Source: Nocardioides sp. Iso805N (GTDB taxonomy: Bacteria; Actinomycetota; Actinomycetes; Propionibacteriales; Nocardioidaceae). Taken from it: a DNA stretch of 64,000 bases. Below the pieces are notes generated by a model, which saw only the letters and a program-made list of their open reading frames with translations, searched no databases and was not told the DNA's origin. Shown one piece after another: positions 9,073 through 17,554 of the stretch (position 1 is the first letter of the stretch; each line of letters begins with the position of its first letter). A program made the translations under genes and the position numbers. The stretch is taken from positions 44,614 to 108,613 of the forward strand of contig NZ_KB822587.1 in NCBI RefSeq assembly GCF_000364605.1, given 5' to 3'.

Positions 9073-9537
9073 TCAGGGTCTGGCGCGCAGCACCGGCCGA
9101 GGTCCGTCGTAGCGCTCCAACAGCTCGCGGACCTTCTCGTCGATGGCCCAGGCACGACCGTCATCGCGGCCCACGAAGACCGTCTCGGCCTCCGCTACGA
9201 CGCTCGGCTCGGCCATCTCGGCATCGACGATCTCCGCGGCCATGGTCGCGCTCCGGGTGCCGACCCGCGGGAACCACAACCGCACGGTGAGCTCCTGAGC
9301 CCGCCAGAAGACCTCGCGCCGGTACTCCAGGACCTGCTGCGCGACGACATAGCGAGCGCGGTCCTCGAGCGCATCGAAGATCCCGCCGACATATCGGTCG
9401 CCTCCGGGCGGCGTGACGCCGAAGATGCGATGGCGCGCCTCGTCGATGAGGCGCAGGTAGGCGACATTGGAGACGTGCCCGGTCTGGCCCCCGAGATCCT
9501 CGGCCCGCAGCTGAAGCCGCACCTCGAGCGCGCTCAT
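9073..9537 (-). CDS. Hotdog-fold (4HBT) acyl-CoA thioesterase
   Basis: A 154-aa single hotdog domain. It starts MSALEVRLQLRAEDLGG and has the YLRLIDEARHRIFG helix typical of 4-hydroxybenzoyl-CoA-thioesterase-like proteins, followed by the LEYRREVFW and ATMAAEIVDAE strands. It probably hydrolyses or edits an acyl-CoA intermediate. The ATG overlaps the stop of the TesB-type gene upstream (ATGA), so two thioesterases of different architecture are co-translated. A longer in-frame extension to 10053 only shadows the neighbouring gene and is rejected. Confidence 0.78.
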   Translation of the reverse strand: MSALEVRLQLRAEDLGGQTGHVSNVAYLRLIDEARHRIFGVTPPGGDRYVGGIFDALEDRARYVVAQQVLEYRREVFWRAQELTVRLWFPRVGTRSATMAAEIVDAEMAEPSVVAEAETVFVGRDDGRAWAIDEKVRELLERYDGPRPVLRARP

Positions 9538-10460
9538 CGGCGCGCCTCCCCACGAAGCCGCAGCAGGCCTTCCTGCATCGTCGTCGCGAGCAGGACGCCG
9601 CGCTCGTCGTACATCTCGCCCCGACAGAGCCCTCGGCCCCCGCCCGCCCAGGGCGATCGCTGGTCGTAGCAGAACCACTCGCCGACGCGGATCGGGGCGT
9701 GGAACCAGACCGAGTGGTTGAGGGTGGCGAACTGGAGGCCCGGCGTGCCGTACGTGATGCCGTGAGGCCCCAGCGCGACCGACAGGAACAGGCAATCGGA
9801 CACGTAGACGAGCGCAGCCTCGTTCAGCCGAAGGTCGTCGCCGCCCACAGCCGAAATACGATGCCAGGCCCGCTGCGAGGCGGGCACGGACTCGCCACGG
9901 GCGCCCGCAACGCGGACCGGAGGCCCTTCGAAGAGGTACTCGACGCCCCGCTCGGCGCTCACCCCGGCGCGCCAGCGCTCGAACTCGTCGTCGCCGACGT
10001 ACAGCTCGTGGGCAGCGGGGAGCCCAACGCGTTCGGACGCGTCGCCGCCCCACCCGTGCCGGAGCGATCCGGACTCCTCGGCATGGAACGAGACCGACGC
10101 CGTCAGTAGCAGCTCATCGCCCTGCCACGCCTCGACGGCGCGACTGGTGTAGCTGCCGCCATCGCGTACGCGCGTGACCCGATAGTCGGTCCGCAGCGTC
10201 GCATCGCCGGCCCGCAGGAACTGGAAGTTGGCGACATGCGCACGGCGATCGTCGGGACAGGTCAGGGCCGCCGCCATGAACGCCTGCCCGGCGACCTCGC
10301 CGCCGAAGAACCAGGTCGAGCTGCGCGAGGGGTGCACCGACCTGAAGGCATCGGTCCCCGCGGGCTCGAGCGCGAGCATCTCGGGAACGCTACGCAGGGC
10401 CGTGACGCTCTCCTCACCGTCCACGTCGCGGCCATGCTCCACCCAACCAGTTCTCGCCAC
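9534..10460 (-). CDS. Acyl-CoA thioesterase II (TesB-like double hotdog)
   Basis: A 308-aa double-hotdog thioesterase. The C-terminal half has the expected active-site neighbourhoods: Asp in YVSDCLFLS, Ser in NHSVWFHAP (Thr or Ser in the family) and Gln in TTMQEGLLR. The N-terminal half carries FFGGEVAGQAFMAAA and FHAEES. The GTG start follows GGAG by six bases. It would release CoA from acyl-CoA esters. It leads a two-gene unit with the small thioesterase, with a strong copy of the shared operator 27 bases upstream. Confidence 0.86.
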   Translation of the reverse strand: MARTGWVEHGRDVDGEESVTALRSVPEMLALEPAGTDAFRSVHPSRSSTWFFGGEVAGQAFMAAALTCPDDRRAHVANFQFLRAGDATLRTDYRVTRVRDGGSYTSRAVEAWQGDELLLTASVSFHAEESGSLRHGWGGDASERVGLPAAHELYVGDDEFERWRAGVSAERGVEYLFEGPPVRVAGARGESVPASQRAWHRISAVGGDDLRLNEAALVYVSDCLFLSVALGPHGITYGTPGLQFATLNHSVWFHAPIRVGEWFCYDQRSPWAGGGRGLCRGEMYDERGVLLATTMQEGLLRLRGEARR

Positions 10461-10486
10461 GCACGCTCCAACCCTCGGGCAAATAC

Positions 10487-10503
10487 AGTTAACTCATTGC
10501 ACT
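10487..10503 (+). promoter_or_regulatory. Putative shared operator, site 3
   Basis: AGTTAACTCATTGCACT, one of the best copies. Its centre C is flanked by AGTTAACT and ATTGCACT, which form a partial dyad (AGTnnAnT either side). It is 27 bases upstream of the TesB-like GTG. Confidence 0.65.
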
Positions 10504-10559
10504 TTAGGACAGGTCGAGTCCCGTAGCAAACCCACTCTGCCGGGCGCCAGGGTGCGTTG

Positions 10560-13001
10560 TCAGGCGACCACGCCCTGCTCGCGCAACGCGGCGATCCGGT
10601 CGGCGAAGCCGAACTCGGTCAGGATGGCATCGGTGTGCTGGCCGACGGTGCAGCCGGCATCCGCCTTGGTCGTGGACCGGGAGAACGACACCATCGGAGC
10701 GAGCCGGCGATGCTCGTCGAAGATCGGGCTGACCGCCTCGACGACGAACCCTGCCGCGACATAGTCGTCGCCCTGCATGAGCTTCTCGGCCGACGCCTCG
10801 GCCGCCTCGACGCAGCCGACGTCCTGCCGGGTCAGCTCCTCCTCCCAGTCGCTGGCCGGCTTGCCGGCGAAGACACCACCGAGGACCTCGGCCAGGACGG
10901 CATCGTGCCGCTGCCGCGACTCCTCGGTCGAGAAGCGCGGATCGGAGCCGAGCTCGACGTAGGGCTTCATCGCCGTCACCAGCTCCTGCCACTCCCCCGG
11001 CTCCGCGGCCGCCAGGAAGACATAGCCACTCGCGGCCGGGTAGAGGCGGTAGAGGGCGCCCAGACCCCAGAACTCCTCGTCGGCGATCGGCGCCGGGCTC
11101 ACTCCGGCGTACTCGTTGTTGATGTGGTTGAGGCAGTTCAGTGCGCTTCCGAACATCGAGGTCGTCAGACCGGTGAAGGTGGTTCCGTTGCGCCGCTTCG
11201 CGTAGATCGCAAGCATCAAGGCCGAGGCGACAGCGACGGCGGCGACCCCGTCCGCCTGCACAGCGGGAACGGCGTGCGCCGCGTGCAGCATCGGGGCCAT
11301 CGCGCGCAGCTCGTCCCGGTCCCGAGGTGCGCCGGTGCGCCCTCGGGCCTCGAGGTGGGCGATGCCGCTGCAGGCCCCGATCGAGGGCGCGTACGCCGGG
11401 CGGAATGCGAAGGGGCCGTCGTGACCGTAGCCGAAGGAGTTGACGTAGATCAGCTCGGGATTGATCGCCTTGAGGGAGGCCTCGTCCAGGCCCATCCGCT
11501 CCGCGGCGCCGGACCGCATGCACTGGAAGACGACGTCCGCCTGGACCGCGATCGAACGAACGATCTCCCGCCCCTCCGGGGTGTGGGCGTCGATGGCCAG
11601 GCTCTCCTTGCCCTGGAGCACCTTCGCACCGCCGGCCTCGGGGAACTGCACGAGGGTGCGGATGTTGTCACCCTCGATGCTCTCGACCTTGATGACGCGG
11701 GCTCCGAGGTCGGCCAGCAGCGTCACGCCGTAGGGGCCGGCGAACATCGTGCCGAGCTCGAGGATCGTGATGCCCTCCAACGGGAGCGCGCGCCGGTCGG
11801 AACCGGACGACACGACGTCCGTCGTGGCTCGGGCCGCCTCGGCCCGAAGCGCCTCGCTGTCGGCCCCGATCGCCGGAGCCGGGGAGGGCCAGTGGATCGG
11901 CTCACCCTCGGCGAACACCAACGGCGCGGGCTGGCGCACCGGACCCAGGTCGGGCTGGTCGATCGTGATCGCCCGACCCTCGAACGCGATCTGCGGGTGA
12001 TCGAAGGCGCCGGTGGGCGATCGGAAGATCTCGGCGCTGATGTCCGGGTTGGTCTCGAACGTCTCCTGCCACTGCGCCAGCGTGCGCTGCCCCACCTGGT
12101 CGATCATCATCAGCCAGAACTCCTCGCGGAGCTCGGCGGTCGGCAGCGCCGGGAAGCCCGCCCACTTCGGATTCGCCAGCTCGGCCAGCAGACCCAGCTC
12201 CTTGAGCCACGCCTGCATGAGCCGAGGCGCCGTCTGCGCGAACTGCAGCCAGACACCGTCGTCGGTCGGCGCGATCAGGAGCGCGTAGAGCAACGGCGCG
12301 TTCGGGCGCAGCTGCTCGTCGTAGGCGCCCTCCTGCGGCATGAACGCGCCCGGGTAGCGATCGAGCACCATCTCGAGGAACCAGTTGAACGTGTCCATCG
12401 AGCCCACGCCCTGCACCAGCGAGGTCTCCAGGAGCTGTCCACGGCCGGAGTCCTCACGCTCGAGGAGCGCTGCCAGGGTGCCGTGCGCGGCATTGTGCGC
12501 CGCTGCCCACGAGCCGTAGGGCACCGAGACGTAGGCCGGCCCCGGCCTGCGGGCCAGCTGGCGCTTGGCGTGCATGATGCCGGTCTTGGCGTTGACCAGT
12601 GCCTCGTGGCCCTTGTAGTGCGACCACTGGTTGTCGGCGCCGAACCCGGTGATGTGCGCCGCGACCAGGCGCGGGAAGTCCTGCGCGAGCGACTCGGCGC
12701 TGAGCCCTAGATCGGCCACCTGCCCTGGCCGCAGGTCATGGACCAGTACGTCGGCGGTGGCCAGCAGGCCACGCAGCGTCTCCCGATCCCCGGCGCCGCC
12801 GAGGTCGAGCACGATGCTGCGCCGGCCCCGAAGGAGGCCGGGCCAGCCGGGGAGCCGTCGGATCGGCGATCCCCCCGGTGCCTCGATCATGATCACCTCG
12901 GCCCCTGCGTCGGCCATGAACTGGCTGTAGTAGGCGCCGGCCAGCTGCGTGGTCAGGTCGACGACGCGGAGGCCCGCGAGCGGGCTCTGGTGCTCAGTCA
13001 T
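10560..13001 (-). CDS. Tandem (two-domain) family III CoA transferase
   Basis: An 813-aa protein made of two CaiB/BaiF domains. Domain 1 (residues 7-380) opens LAGLRVVDLTTQLAGAYY, and domain 2 (about 420-810) opens LEGITILELGTMFAGPYG, each followed by a GAxVIxxE strand. Family III enzymes normally work as interlinked homodimers of about 400 aa, so this may be a built-in dimer. The place of the nucleophilic Asp reads GHEALVNAKTG in domain 1 and AYAPSIGACSG in domain 2, neither with an obvious Asp. It may be a racemase-like or non-catalytic variant. The ATG at 13001 has GAGGA 11 bases upstream. Confidence 0.83.
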   Translation of the reverse strand: MTEHQSPLAGLRVVDLTTQLAGAYYSQFMADAGAEVIMIEAPGGSPIRRLPGWPGLLRGRRSIVLDLGGAGDRETLRGLLATADVLVHDLRPGQVADLGLSAESLAQDFPRLVAAHITGFGADNQWSHYKGHEALVNAKTGIMHAKRQLARRPGPAYVSVPYGSWAAAHNAAHGTLAALLEREDSGRGQLLETSLVQGVGSMDTFNWFLEMVLDRYPGAFMPQEGAYDEQLRPNAPLLYALLIAPTDDGVWLQFAQTAPRLMQAWLKELGLLAELANPKWAGFPALPTAELREEFWLMMIDQVGQRTLAQWQETFETNPDISAEIFRSPTGAFDHPQIAFEGRAITIDQPDLGPVRQPAPLVFAEGEPIHWPSPAPAIGADSEALRAEAARATTDVVSSGSDRRALPLEGITILELGTMFAGPYGVTLLADLGARVIKVESIEGDNIRTLVQFPEAGGAKVLQGKESLAIDAHTPEGREIVRSIAVQADVVFQCMRSGAAERMGLDEASLKAINPELIYVNSFGYGHDGPFAFRPAYAPSIGACSGIAHLEARGRTGAPRDRDELRAMAPMLHAAHAVPAVQADGVAAVAVASALMLAIYAKRRNGTTFTGLTTSMFGSALNCLNHINNEYAGVSPAPIADEEFWGLGALYRLYPAASGYVFLAAAEPGEWQELVTAMKPYVELGSDPRFSTEESRQRHDAVLAEVLGGVFAGKPASDWEEELTRQDVGCVEAAEASAEKLMQGDDYVAAGFVVEAVSPIFDEHRRLAPMVSFSRSTTKADAGCTVGQHTDAILTEFGFADRIAALREQGVVA

Positions 13002-13068
13002 TCTCGTGTCCTCACGGCGATGCGTGTGATGCGAGCCACAGGTCCCAAGACAAGGCACCTCTGGCAAT

Positions 13069-13090
13069 GGTTATCGGTGATTTATTTCGC
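13069..13090 (+). promoter_or_regulatory. Possible degenerate shared operator, site 4
   Basis: GGTTATCGGTGATTTATTTC in the gap before the tandem CoA transferase resembles the motif with one extra base. TGATTTATTTCGC matches TGATTATTTCGC of site 2. It is weaker than the others. Confidence 0.3.
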
Positions 13091-13112
13091 TATTCGTCCG
13101 TACGACGTCGGC

Positions 13113-13745
13113 TCAGGGCTGGCCCGGCTTCAGCTCCACGAAGAGGCCCTCGGCCTCGGCGCAGAGCACGTCGCCGTGGTGGATGGTGCCGCGCAGGACC
13201 CGCTTGCGACCGACCTCCTCGACGACCCAGCCACGCACGGTCAGCTCGGGCCCGATCGGCGTGATCGAGCGGAAGTCGGTGTGCAGGTAGGCCGTCCGAC
13301 ACGGCGTACGGCCACCCGACTGCGCAAGGCGGCCCAACAGCTCGTCGAAGAAGAGCGGGATCGTGCCGCCGTGGGCGGCCATGTTGCCGCCCAGGAAGTA
13401 GTCACCGAACCGCACCCGGCCGACGATGGCCATCTCGTCACCGGCATCGACGGTCAGCGCCGGAGAGGTGACCTGGCCACGCCCGACCACGTCGTTGCGC
13501 CGGCCGTAGGGCCGCTCCCGCTCAGGCACGGCCATCGGCTCGAGCATCGCCGTCCACCGATCGAGCCCGTCGGCCAGCTCCATCGCGGAGCCCGCGTCGG
13601 GCGCCGCCGCGGCCAGGGTGTCGAGGAACGTCCGCAGCGACCCGATCATCCGACCGTAGGCACGACCGTAGTCGGCACCGCCCCCGGGCGCCCGCGTCCT
13701 CCAGGGCACCGGGGTCGGCGTCGCAAGCGGGTCAGACGGACTCAA
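13113..13745 (-). CDS. PaaI-like thioesterase
   Basis: A hotdog thioesterase of about 210 aa with the typical core: DYFLGGNMAAHGGTIPLFFDELLG, then TAYLHTDFRSITPIGPELTVRGWV and GTIHHGDVLCAEAEGLFVELK. It would hydrolyse an acyl-CoA. I choose a TTG start at 13745 whose last bases overlap the TGA of the small upstream gene (TTGA), like other couplings here. Longer in-frame starts overlap that gene heavily. An internal start nearer ADYGRAYGRM is possible. It ends the operon that begins with the amidohydrolase. Confidence 0.78.
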   Translation of the reverse strand: MSPSDPLATPTPVPWRTRAPGGGADYGRAYGRMIGSLRTFLDTLAAAAPDAGSAMELADGLDRWTAMLEPMAVPERERPYGRRNDVVGRGQVTSPALTVDAGDEMAIVGRVRFGDYFLGGNMAAHGGTIPLFFDELLGRLAQSGGRTPCRTAYLHTDFRSITPIGPELTVRGWVVEEVGRKRVLRGTIHHGDVLCAEAEGLFVELKPGQP

Positions 13746-13963
13746 GCCGGCACGCTTCCGGTGTGGACGCGGGCAGCGTGCAGACCCTCCTCGGTCGTGG
13801 GTGCCTCGATCCGCCAGTCCCCGCACGAGCACCAGCAGTCGTAGTGCGTGCCGTCTGCCGCCGGAATGATCGCCTGGCCGTCGCAGTACCCGCCGCTGTT
13901 GGCGATGTTCTGGAGGAACTCCAGCGGCTTCTCGTACAGGCTGTTGTCGTCGTGGTCACTCAC
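13742..13963 (-). CDS. Small Cys/His-rich protein, putative metal-binding
   Basis: A 73-aa protein I do not recognise by name. The middle carries YDCWCSCGDW, with cysteines at 43, 45 and 47, plus C27 upstream and histidines at 62 and 67 in GLHAARVHTG. The pattern CxCxC...HxxxxH suggests a zinc or other metal site. The start is a GTG overlapping the stop of the DUF35 gene, and its own stop overlaps the PaaI start. It is therefore locked into the thiolase-fold/DUF35/thioesterase operon and may be an accessory subunit. No signal peptide is seen. Confidence 0.68.
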   Translation of the reverse strand: MSDHDDNSLYEKPLEFLQNIANSGGYCDGQAIIPAADGTHYDCWCSCGDWRIEAPTTEEGLHAARVHTGSVPA

Positions 13964-14409
13964 GAGGCGCTCTCCTTCTGCTCGGCTCCAACGGGACGGA
14001 AGACCGGAAGCAGCCATCCGTCGCTGATCGGATGGAAGTCGACCTCGAGCTCCATCCCGATCTCCACGGTGCCTGGCTCGACTCCGATGACGTTACTGAC
14101 AAGACGCGCACCGGGGGCGTCCGGAAGGTCGACCACGGCCGGCACCAGCGTGATGTCCGGGAGGCCAGGGAAGCCATGCACCACCGCGAAGCTGTAGACC
14201 TGCGCACGACCCGACAGGTCGACCCACTCGACCTCACCCGACTGGCACTCGGGACAGTACGCCGTGGGCGGCAGCCGGAAGTGGCCGCACGAGCCGCAGC
14301 GGGGAGCCACGAGACGACGCTCCTTGGCCGCCTGCCAGAACGGCTCCGTGGTCGGATCGGTGGCGATCTTGATGACTTCGGTCGGCAGGGCTGTCGCGAG
14401 CACCATCAT
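13960..14409 (-). CDS. DUF35 zinc-ribbon/OB-fold partner protein
   Basis: This 149-aa protein has a rubredoxin-like zinc ribbon (C38, C41, C52, C55 in CGSCGHFRLPPTAYCPEC) followed by an OB fold (QVYSFAVVHG, LVPAVVDLPD). Proteins of this family bind thiolase-fold partners and CoA substrates. In steroid side-chain degradation the DUF35 domain of ChsH2 partners the aldolase Ltp2. The gene overlaps the thiolase-fold gene upstream (ATGATG), so a stable heteromer is likely. It overlaps the small Cys/His gene downstream. Confidence 0.87.
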   Translation of the reverse strand: MMVLATALPTEVIKIATDPTTEPFWQAAKERRLVAPRCGSCGHFRLPPTAYCPECQSGEVEWVDLSGRAQVYSFAVVHGFPGLPDITLVPAVVDLPDAPGARLVSNVIGVEPGTVEIGMELEVDFHPISDGWLLPVFRPVGAEQKESAS

Positions 14410-15614
14410 GCGTCCTTTCCAAGGATCAGGCCCGAGACGGGCAGGCTGGCCGGACCACCGGTGACGAGTGCGTGCTCGGCACCCTCGACCTGGTTGATCG
14501 CCGTACCTCGCATCTGCTCGACGCCCTCCAGCAGGTGGGTCATGCCGATGATGTAGGCCTCCGAGAGCTGGCCGCCGTGGGTGTTGACCGGGATCTGCCC
14601 GGCTCGTGGACGCGCGCTGTAGCGGATGTTCCCGCCCAGGACGAAGTCGTTGCCCTGACCACGCTCGCAGAACCCGTAGTCCTCCAGCTGCATCAGGACC
14701 ATCGGGCTGAAGTGGTCGTAGAGCAGTGCCACGTCGATGTCGGTCGGCTCGAGGCCGGCCTGCTTGTAGAGCCGCTCGGCGATGGGCTTGTTCCCCGCGG
14801 AGGCGAAGTACTCGTCGGGCATCCCCATCCACCCGAAGGCACGGCCCCACTCGCGACGGCCACCGTGGGCGGTCGCGACGACCGGGACCGGCTTCTGCTT
14901 GAGGTCACGGGCGCGGTCGATGCCGGTCGTGATGACCGCGACCGCACCGTCGGTCTCCTGACAGAAGTCGTAGAGACAGAGCGGCTCGGCGATCATGCGC
15001 GCCGCGAAGTAGTCCCCCCGGGTCAGCGGGGTGCCTCGGAACCGTGCCTTGGGCCGGGTCTGCGCGTTCTCCCGCTCCGTCAGCGCGATCTCGCAGAAGG
15101 CGTCCCGCGTGGTGCCGTAGAGGTGCATGTGGCGACGAGCGAGGACCGACATGAGGTGGCCCGGCCCCGAGAGCCCGGAGGGCTGCAGGAAGGAGTTGGT
15201 CGGCGTGGCCGGTGCGGCGGCGAAGACCGAGCCGAGCCGCTGCTTGGCCTGCTGCAACGCCATCACGGTGACCACCACGGTGGCGTCGCCGGCGACGATC
15301 GCCGCCCGGGCGAGGCCGATCGAGCCGGCCGACCCACCGCCGCCGGAGGTCAGGGAGGCGGTGAAGGTGACCTCGTCGATGCCGAGGATCTCCATGAAGT
15401 CGGCGGTGTCCATCTTCTCGCCGTACCCGGCGCCCGCACCGGAGTAGTAGGCGAATCCGTCGATGTCCTTGACGCTGAGACCGGCATCGGCACACGCGTT
15501 GAGGATCGCCTCACAGGCCATCTCCGTCGTCGTGCGAGGCCAGGACTCGCCACGCTTGTAGTAGTCGGTCGCGCCGATCCCGACGATCGCGACGTCGCGC
15601 AATCCGTTGGTCAC
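14406..15614 (-). CDS. Thiolase-fold lipid-transfer/aldolase-like protein
   Basis: A 402-aa SCP-x/Ltp-type thiolase-fold protein (start DVAIVGIGATDYYKRGE; end ALVTGGPASLPVSGLILG). Where ordinary thiolases carry the nucleophilic Cys, this one reads ASLTSGGGGSAGSI, with no Cys. The HGG motif (NTHGGQLSEAY) is kept. Together with the coupled DUF35 protein this fits the Ltp2-type aldolases, which split a 3-hydroxyacyl-CoA by retro-aldol cleavage, better than a true thiolase. The substrate is not known. It lies six bases after the amidohydrolase stop. Confidence 0.84.
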   Translation of the reverse strand: MTNGLRDVAIVGIGATDYYKRGESWPRTTTEMACEAILNACADAGLSVKDIDGFAYYSGAGAGYGEKMDTADFMEILGIDEVTFTASLTSGGGGSAGSIGLARAAIVAGDATVVVTVMALQQAKQRLGSVFAAAPATPTNSFLQPSGLSGPGHLMSVLARRHMHLYGTTRDAFCEIALTERENAQTRPKARFRGTPLTRGDYFAARMIAEPLCLYDFCQETDGAVAVITTGIDRARDLKQKPVPVVATAHGGRREWGRAFGWMGMPDEYFASAGNKPIAERLYKQAGLEPTDIDVALLYDHFSPMVLMQLEDYGFCERGQGNDFVLGGNIRYSARPRAGQIPVNTHGGQLSEAYIIGMTHLLEGVEQMRGTAINQVEGAEHALVTGGPASLPVSGLILGKDA

Positions 15615-15620
15615 GCCGGA

Positions 15621-16757
15621 TCAGCCCTGGATGCATTCGGTGCTGGCGGGCACCGGCGGGACGTGCGGGAACAGCTCGTAGAAGGCACCCTGCGTGACGC
15701 GCTGCACCGTCTCCGGCCGCGCACCGGCGAACAGGCCCTCGAGCGTCTTCTGGGTGTGCCCGAAGGTGCCCTCCATGTGCGGGTAGTCCGAGCCGAACAT
15801 GACGTTCTTGTAGCCCATCGCCTCGTTGGCGGCGACTGCCGTCTCGTCGTGCTGGAAGGAGGCGAAGATCTGCGTCATCAGGATCTCCTTCGGGTCACGC
15901 GTCAGCTTCGGCCGCACGGCCATGTGGTGCTGGCGGTAGCCCTCGAGAAGCCGGTCGCCCAGGAACGGGATCCAGGTCGCGCCGCCCTCGGAGATGAGCA
16001 CCTTGAGATCGGGGTGACGGTCCAGCGCACCGGATGCCACCAGCTTCATCGCGGCGCGCTGGCCCGAGAAGGTGGTCTCGGTGTAGTTCATGATCGCGCC
16101 GCCGGGACCGCGGTAGACCTGGCCGGCGCCGCCGGACGTCATGTCGACCGGGTCGGTGCCGATGTGGAAGGCCGGAATGATGCCCGACTTCTCGCAGATG
16201 GCCCAGAAGGGCTCCCAGTCATCACGGTGCCAGTCCGGCGCGCTCGGGTGCGGCGTGGTGGGCAAGAAGACGGCCTTGAAGTCGTGCTCCGCCAGCCACT
16301 CGATCTCCGAGACCGCGTCCTCGACCCGCAACGTCGAGACCTGACCGGTCACGACATACCGCTCCGAGACCGGCACCAGCTCCTCGAGCGCATACTCGTT
16401 GCTGGCACGCATGCAGGCCTTGAGCAGCTCCGGCGTACGGAAGGTCGAGGCCCACATCCCCAGACTCGGGAAGATCACCTCGCCCCAGACACCCTCCTTG
16501 TCCAGGTCACCCAGCCGCGCGACCGGGTCACGCACGCCCTGCGGCTTGTTGCTCTCCTCGACGAACTTGACCGCCGCCGAGGTCGGCAGCTTGCGCCGGA
16601 AGGTCTGGCCGTCGACCGAGACCGTCTCCCACTCGCCGTCAGGGTCCTTCAGCGACTTCGGCGTCAGATCCGCCATAGCCTTCGGGAGTCGGGCCGACCA
16701 CACGTCCTCGGGTTCGAGGAAGTGCGAGTCACCCGAGTTGGTCCACATCTTTGCCAT
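15621..16757 (-). CDS. Amidohydrolase family 2 (ACMSD-like)
   Basis: A 378-aa TIM-barrel metal hydrolase/decarboxylase of the amidohydrolase-2 group. The opening SGDSHFLEPEDVW replaces the usual HxH by DSH. Later ligands include the His of IPAFHIGTD and the Asp of FGSDYPHMEGTFGH. Relatives act on C-C or C-N bonds of carboxylated substrates; here it heads an operon with the DUF35/aldolase pair, so a hydrolytic or decarboxylating step is plausible. Start MAKMW at 16757 was chosen because the longer ORF enters the operator region. Confidence 0.82.
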   Translation of the reverse strand: MAKMWTNSGDSHFLEPEDVWSARLPKAMADLTPKSLKDPDGEWETVSVDGQTFRRKLPTSAAVKFVEESNKPQGVRDPVARLGDLDKEGVWGEVIFPSLGMWASTFRTPELLKACMRASNEYALEELVPVSERYVVTGQVSTLRVEDAVSEIEWLAEHDFKAVFLPTTPHPSAPDWHRDDWEPFWAICEKSGIIPAFHIGTDPVDMTSGGAGQVYRGPGGAIMNYTETTFSGQRAAMKLVASGALDRHPDLKVLISEGGATWIPFLGDRLLEGYRQHHMAVRPKLTRDPKEILMTQIFASFQHDETAVAANEAMGYKNVMFGSDYPHMEGTFGHTQKTLEGLFAGARPETVQRVTQGAFYELFPHVPPVPASTECIQG

Positions 16758-16789
16758 TGCGAAACCTCCACGCTCAATCCGTGCGAATG

Positions 16790-16806
16790 AGTTAGATGTT
16801 GGCACT
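16790..16806 (+). promoter_or_regulatory. Putative shared operator, site 11
   Basis: AGTTAGATGTTGGCACT lies between the divergent amidohydrolase (33 bases) and TetR regulator (58 bases). A shortened inverted relative (AGTGACATTAACT, 16837-16849) lies closer to the regulator, as expected if the regulator controls itself. Confidence 0.55.
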
Positions 16807-16864
16807 GGTGCGGGTCCTGCGCAATAGTTTCTAAGACAGTGACATTAACTTTTTGAGGTGAGCG

Positions 16865-17542
16865 GTGACCACGGAGACGGACAGCAAGCGGCGCAAGCAC
16901 GCGGCCGGCGAGGCGACCCGCATCACCCTGCTCGAGGCGGCAGAGCGCCTCTTCGCCTTCAGGGGCATCGACGGCGTCTCGCTCCGTGAGATCCAGCAGG
17001 CCGCCGGGCAGTCGAACGCCTCGGTCGTCGGCTACCACTTCGGCTCCAAGGCCGGCCTGGTCCAAGCCCTGATCGCCTACCGCCATCCGGGCGTCGAGGC
17101 GGAGCGGGGGGCGGCACTGGCCGCACTGGAGGCCGAGGTGAGCGAACGCGACCCGGCTCGCGCCACCGCTCGCGAGCTGGTCTCGGTGATCGTCGATCCA
17201 CTGGTCTCGAGCATCCGGCGCGGCGAGATGTACGCCCCCTTCCTGGCTCGACTCAGCGAGGACCCCAAGGCCCGGAGCGAGTACTGGCCCGCGGGCATCG
17301 ACGACGACCTCACCACCGAGGTGGCCGAGCGCCTGATCGATGCGGTCCTCGACAAGCACCCCGAACGAGTCCGACGCGCTCGATCCCGCCAGTTCCTGGT
17401 CTCCGCGCTGCACGTCCTCGGTGACCACGCCCGCAACGGCAGCCCGCTGAGTGACGTCAGGGTCGCGACCTACGTCGACGGCTGGGCCGCGCTGCTGACC
17501 GCCCGCGTCTCGCCGCAGACGCAGGCGCTGCTGGATCCCTGA
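16865..17542 (+). CDS. TetR-family transcriptional regulator
   Basis: A 225-aa TetR repressor. The N-terminal helix-turn-helix runs from about residue 20 to 67: LLEAAERLFAFRGIDGVSL, then IQQAAGQSNASVVGYHFGSK. The C-terminal part is a variable ligand-binding domain. The GTG start has GAGG six bases before it. It is transcribed away from the amidohydrolase across a gap with a good copy of the repeated 17-bp motif, so it is one of two candidates for controlling the regulon. Such repressors in catabolic islands usually respond to an acyl-CoA intermediate (inference). Confidence 0.9.
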   Translation: MTTETDSKRRKHAAGEATRITLLEAAERLFAFRGIDGVSLREIQQAAGQSNASVVGYHFGSKAGLVQALIAYRHPGVEAERGAALAALEAEVSERDPARATARELVSVIVDPLVSSIRRGEMYAPFLARLSEDPKARSEYWPAGIDDDLTTEVAERLIDAVLDKHPERVRRARSRQFLVSALHVLGDHARNGSPLSDVRVATYVDGWAALLTARVSPQTQALLDP

Positions 17543-17554
17543 TCCGCGCGGTGG

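Noticed and set aside
10557..12710. 717-codon plus-strand frame
   Set aside because: Antisense to the tandem CoA transferase.
14472..16790. 772-codon plus-strand frame
   Set aside because: Antisense to the thiolase-fold and amidohydrolase genes, which have clear family motifs.
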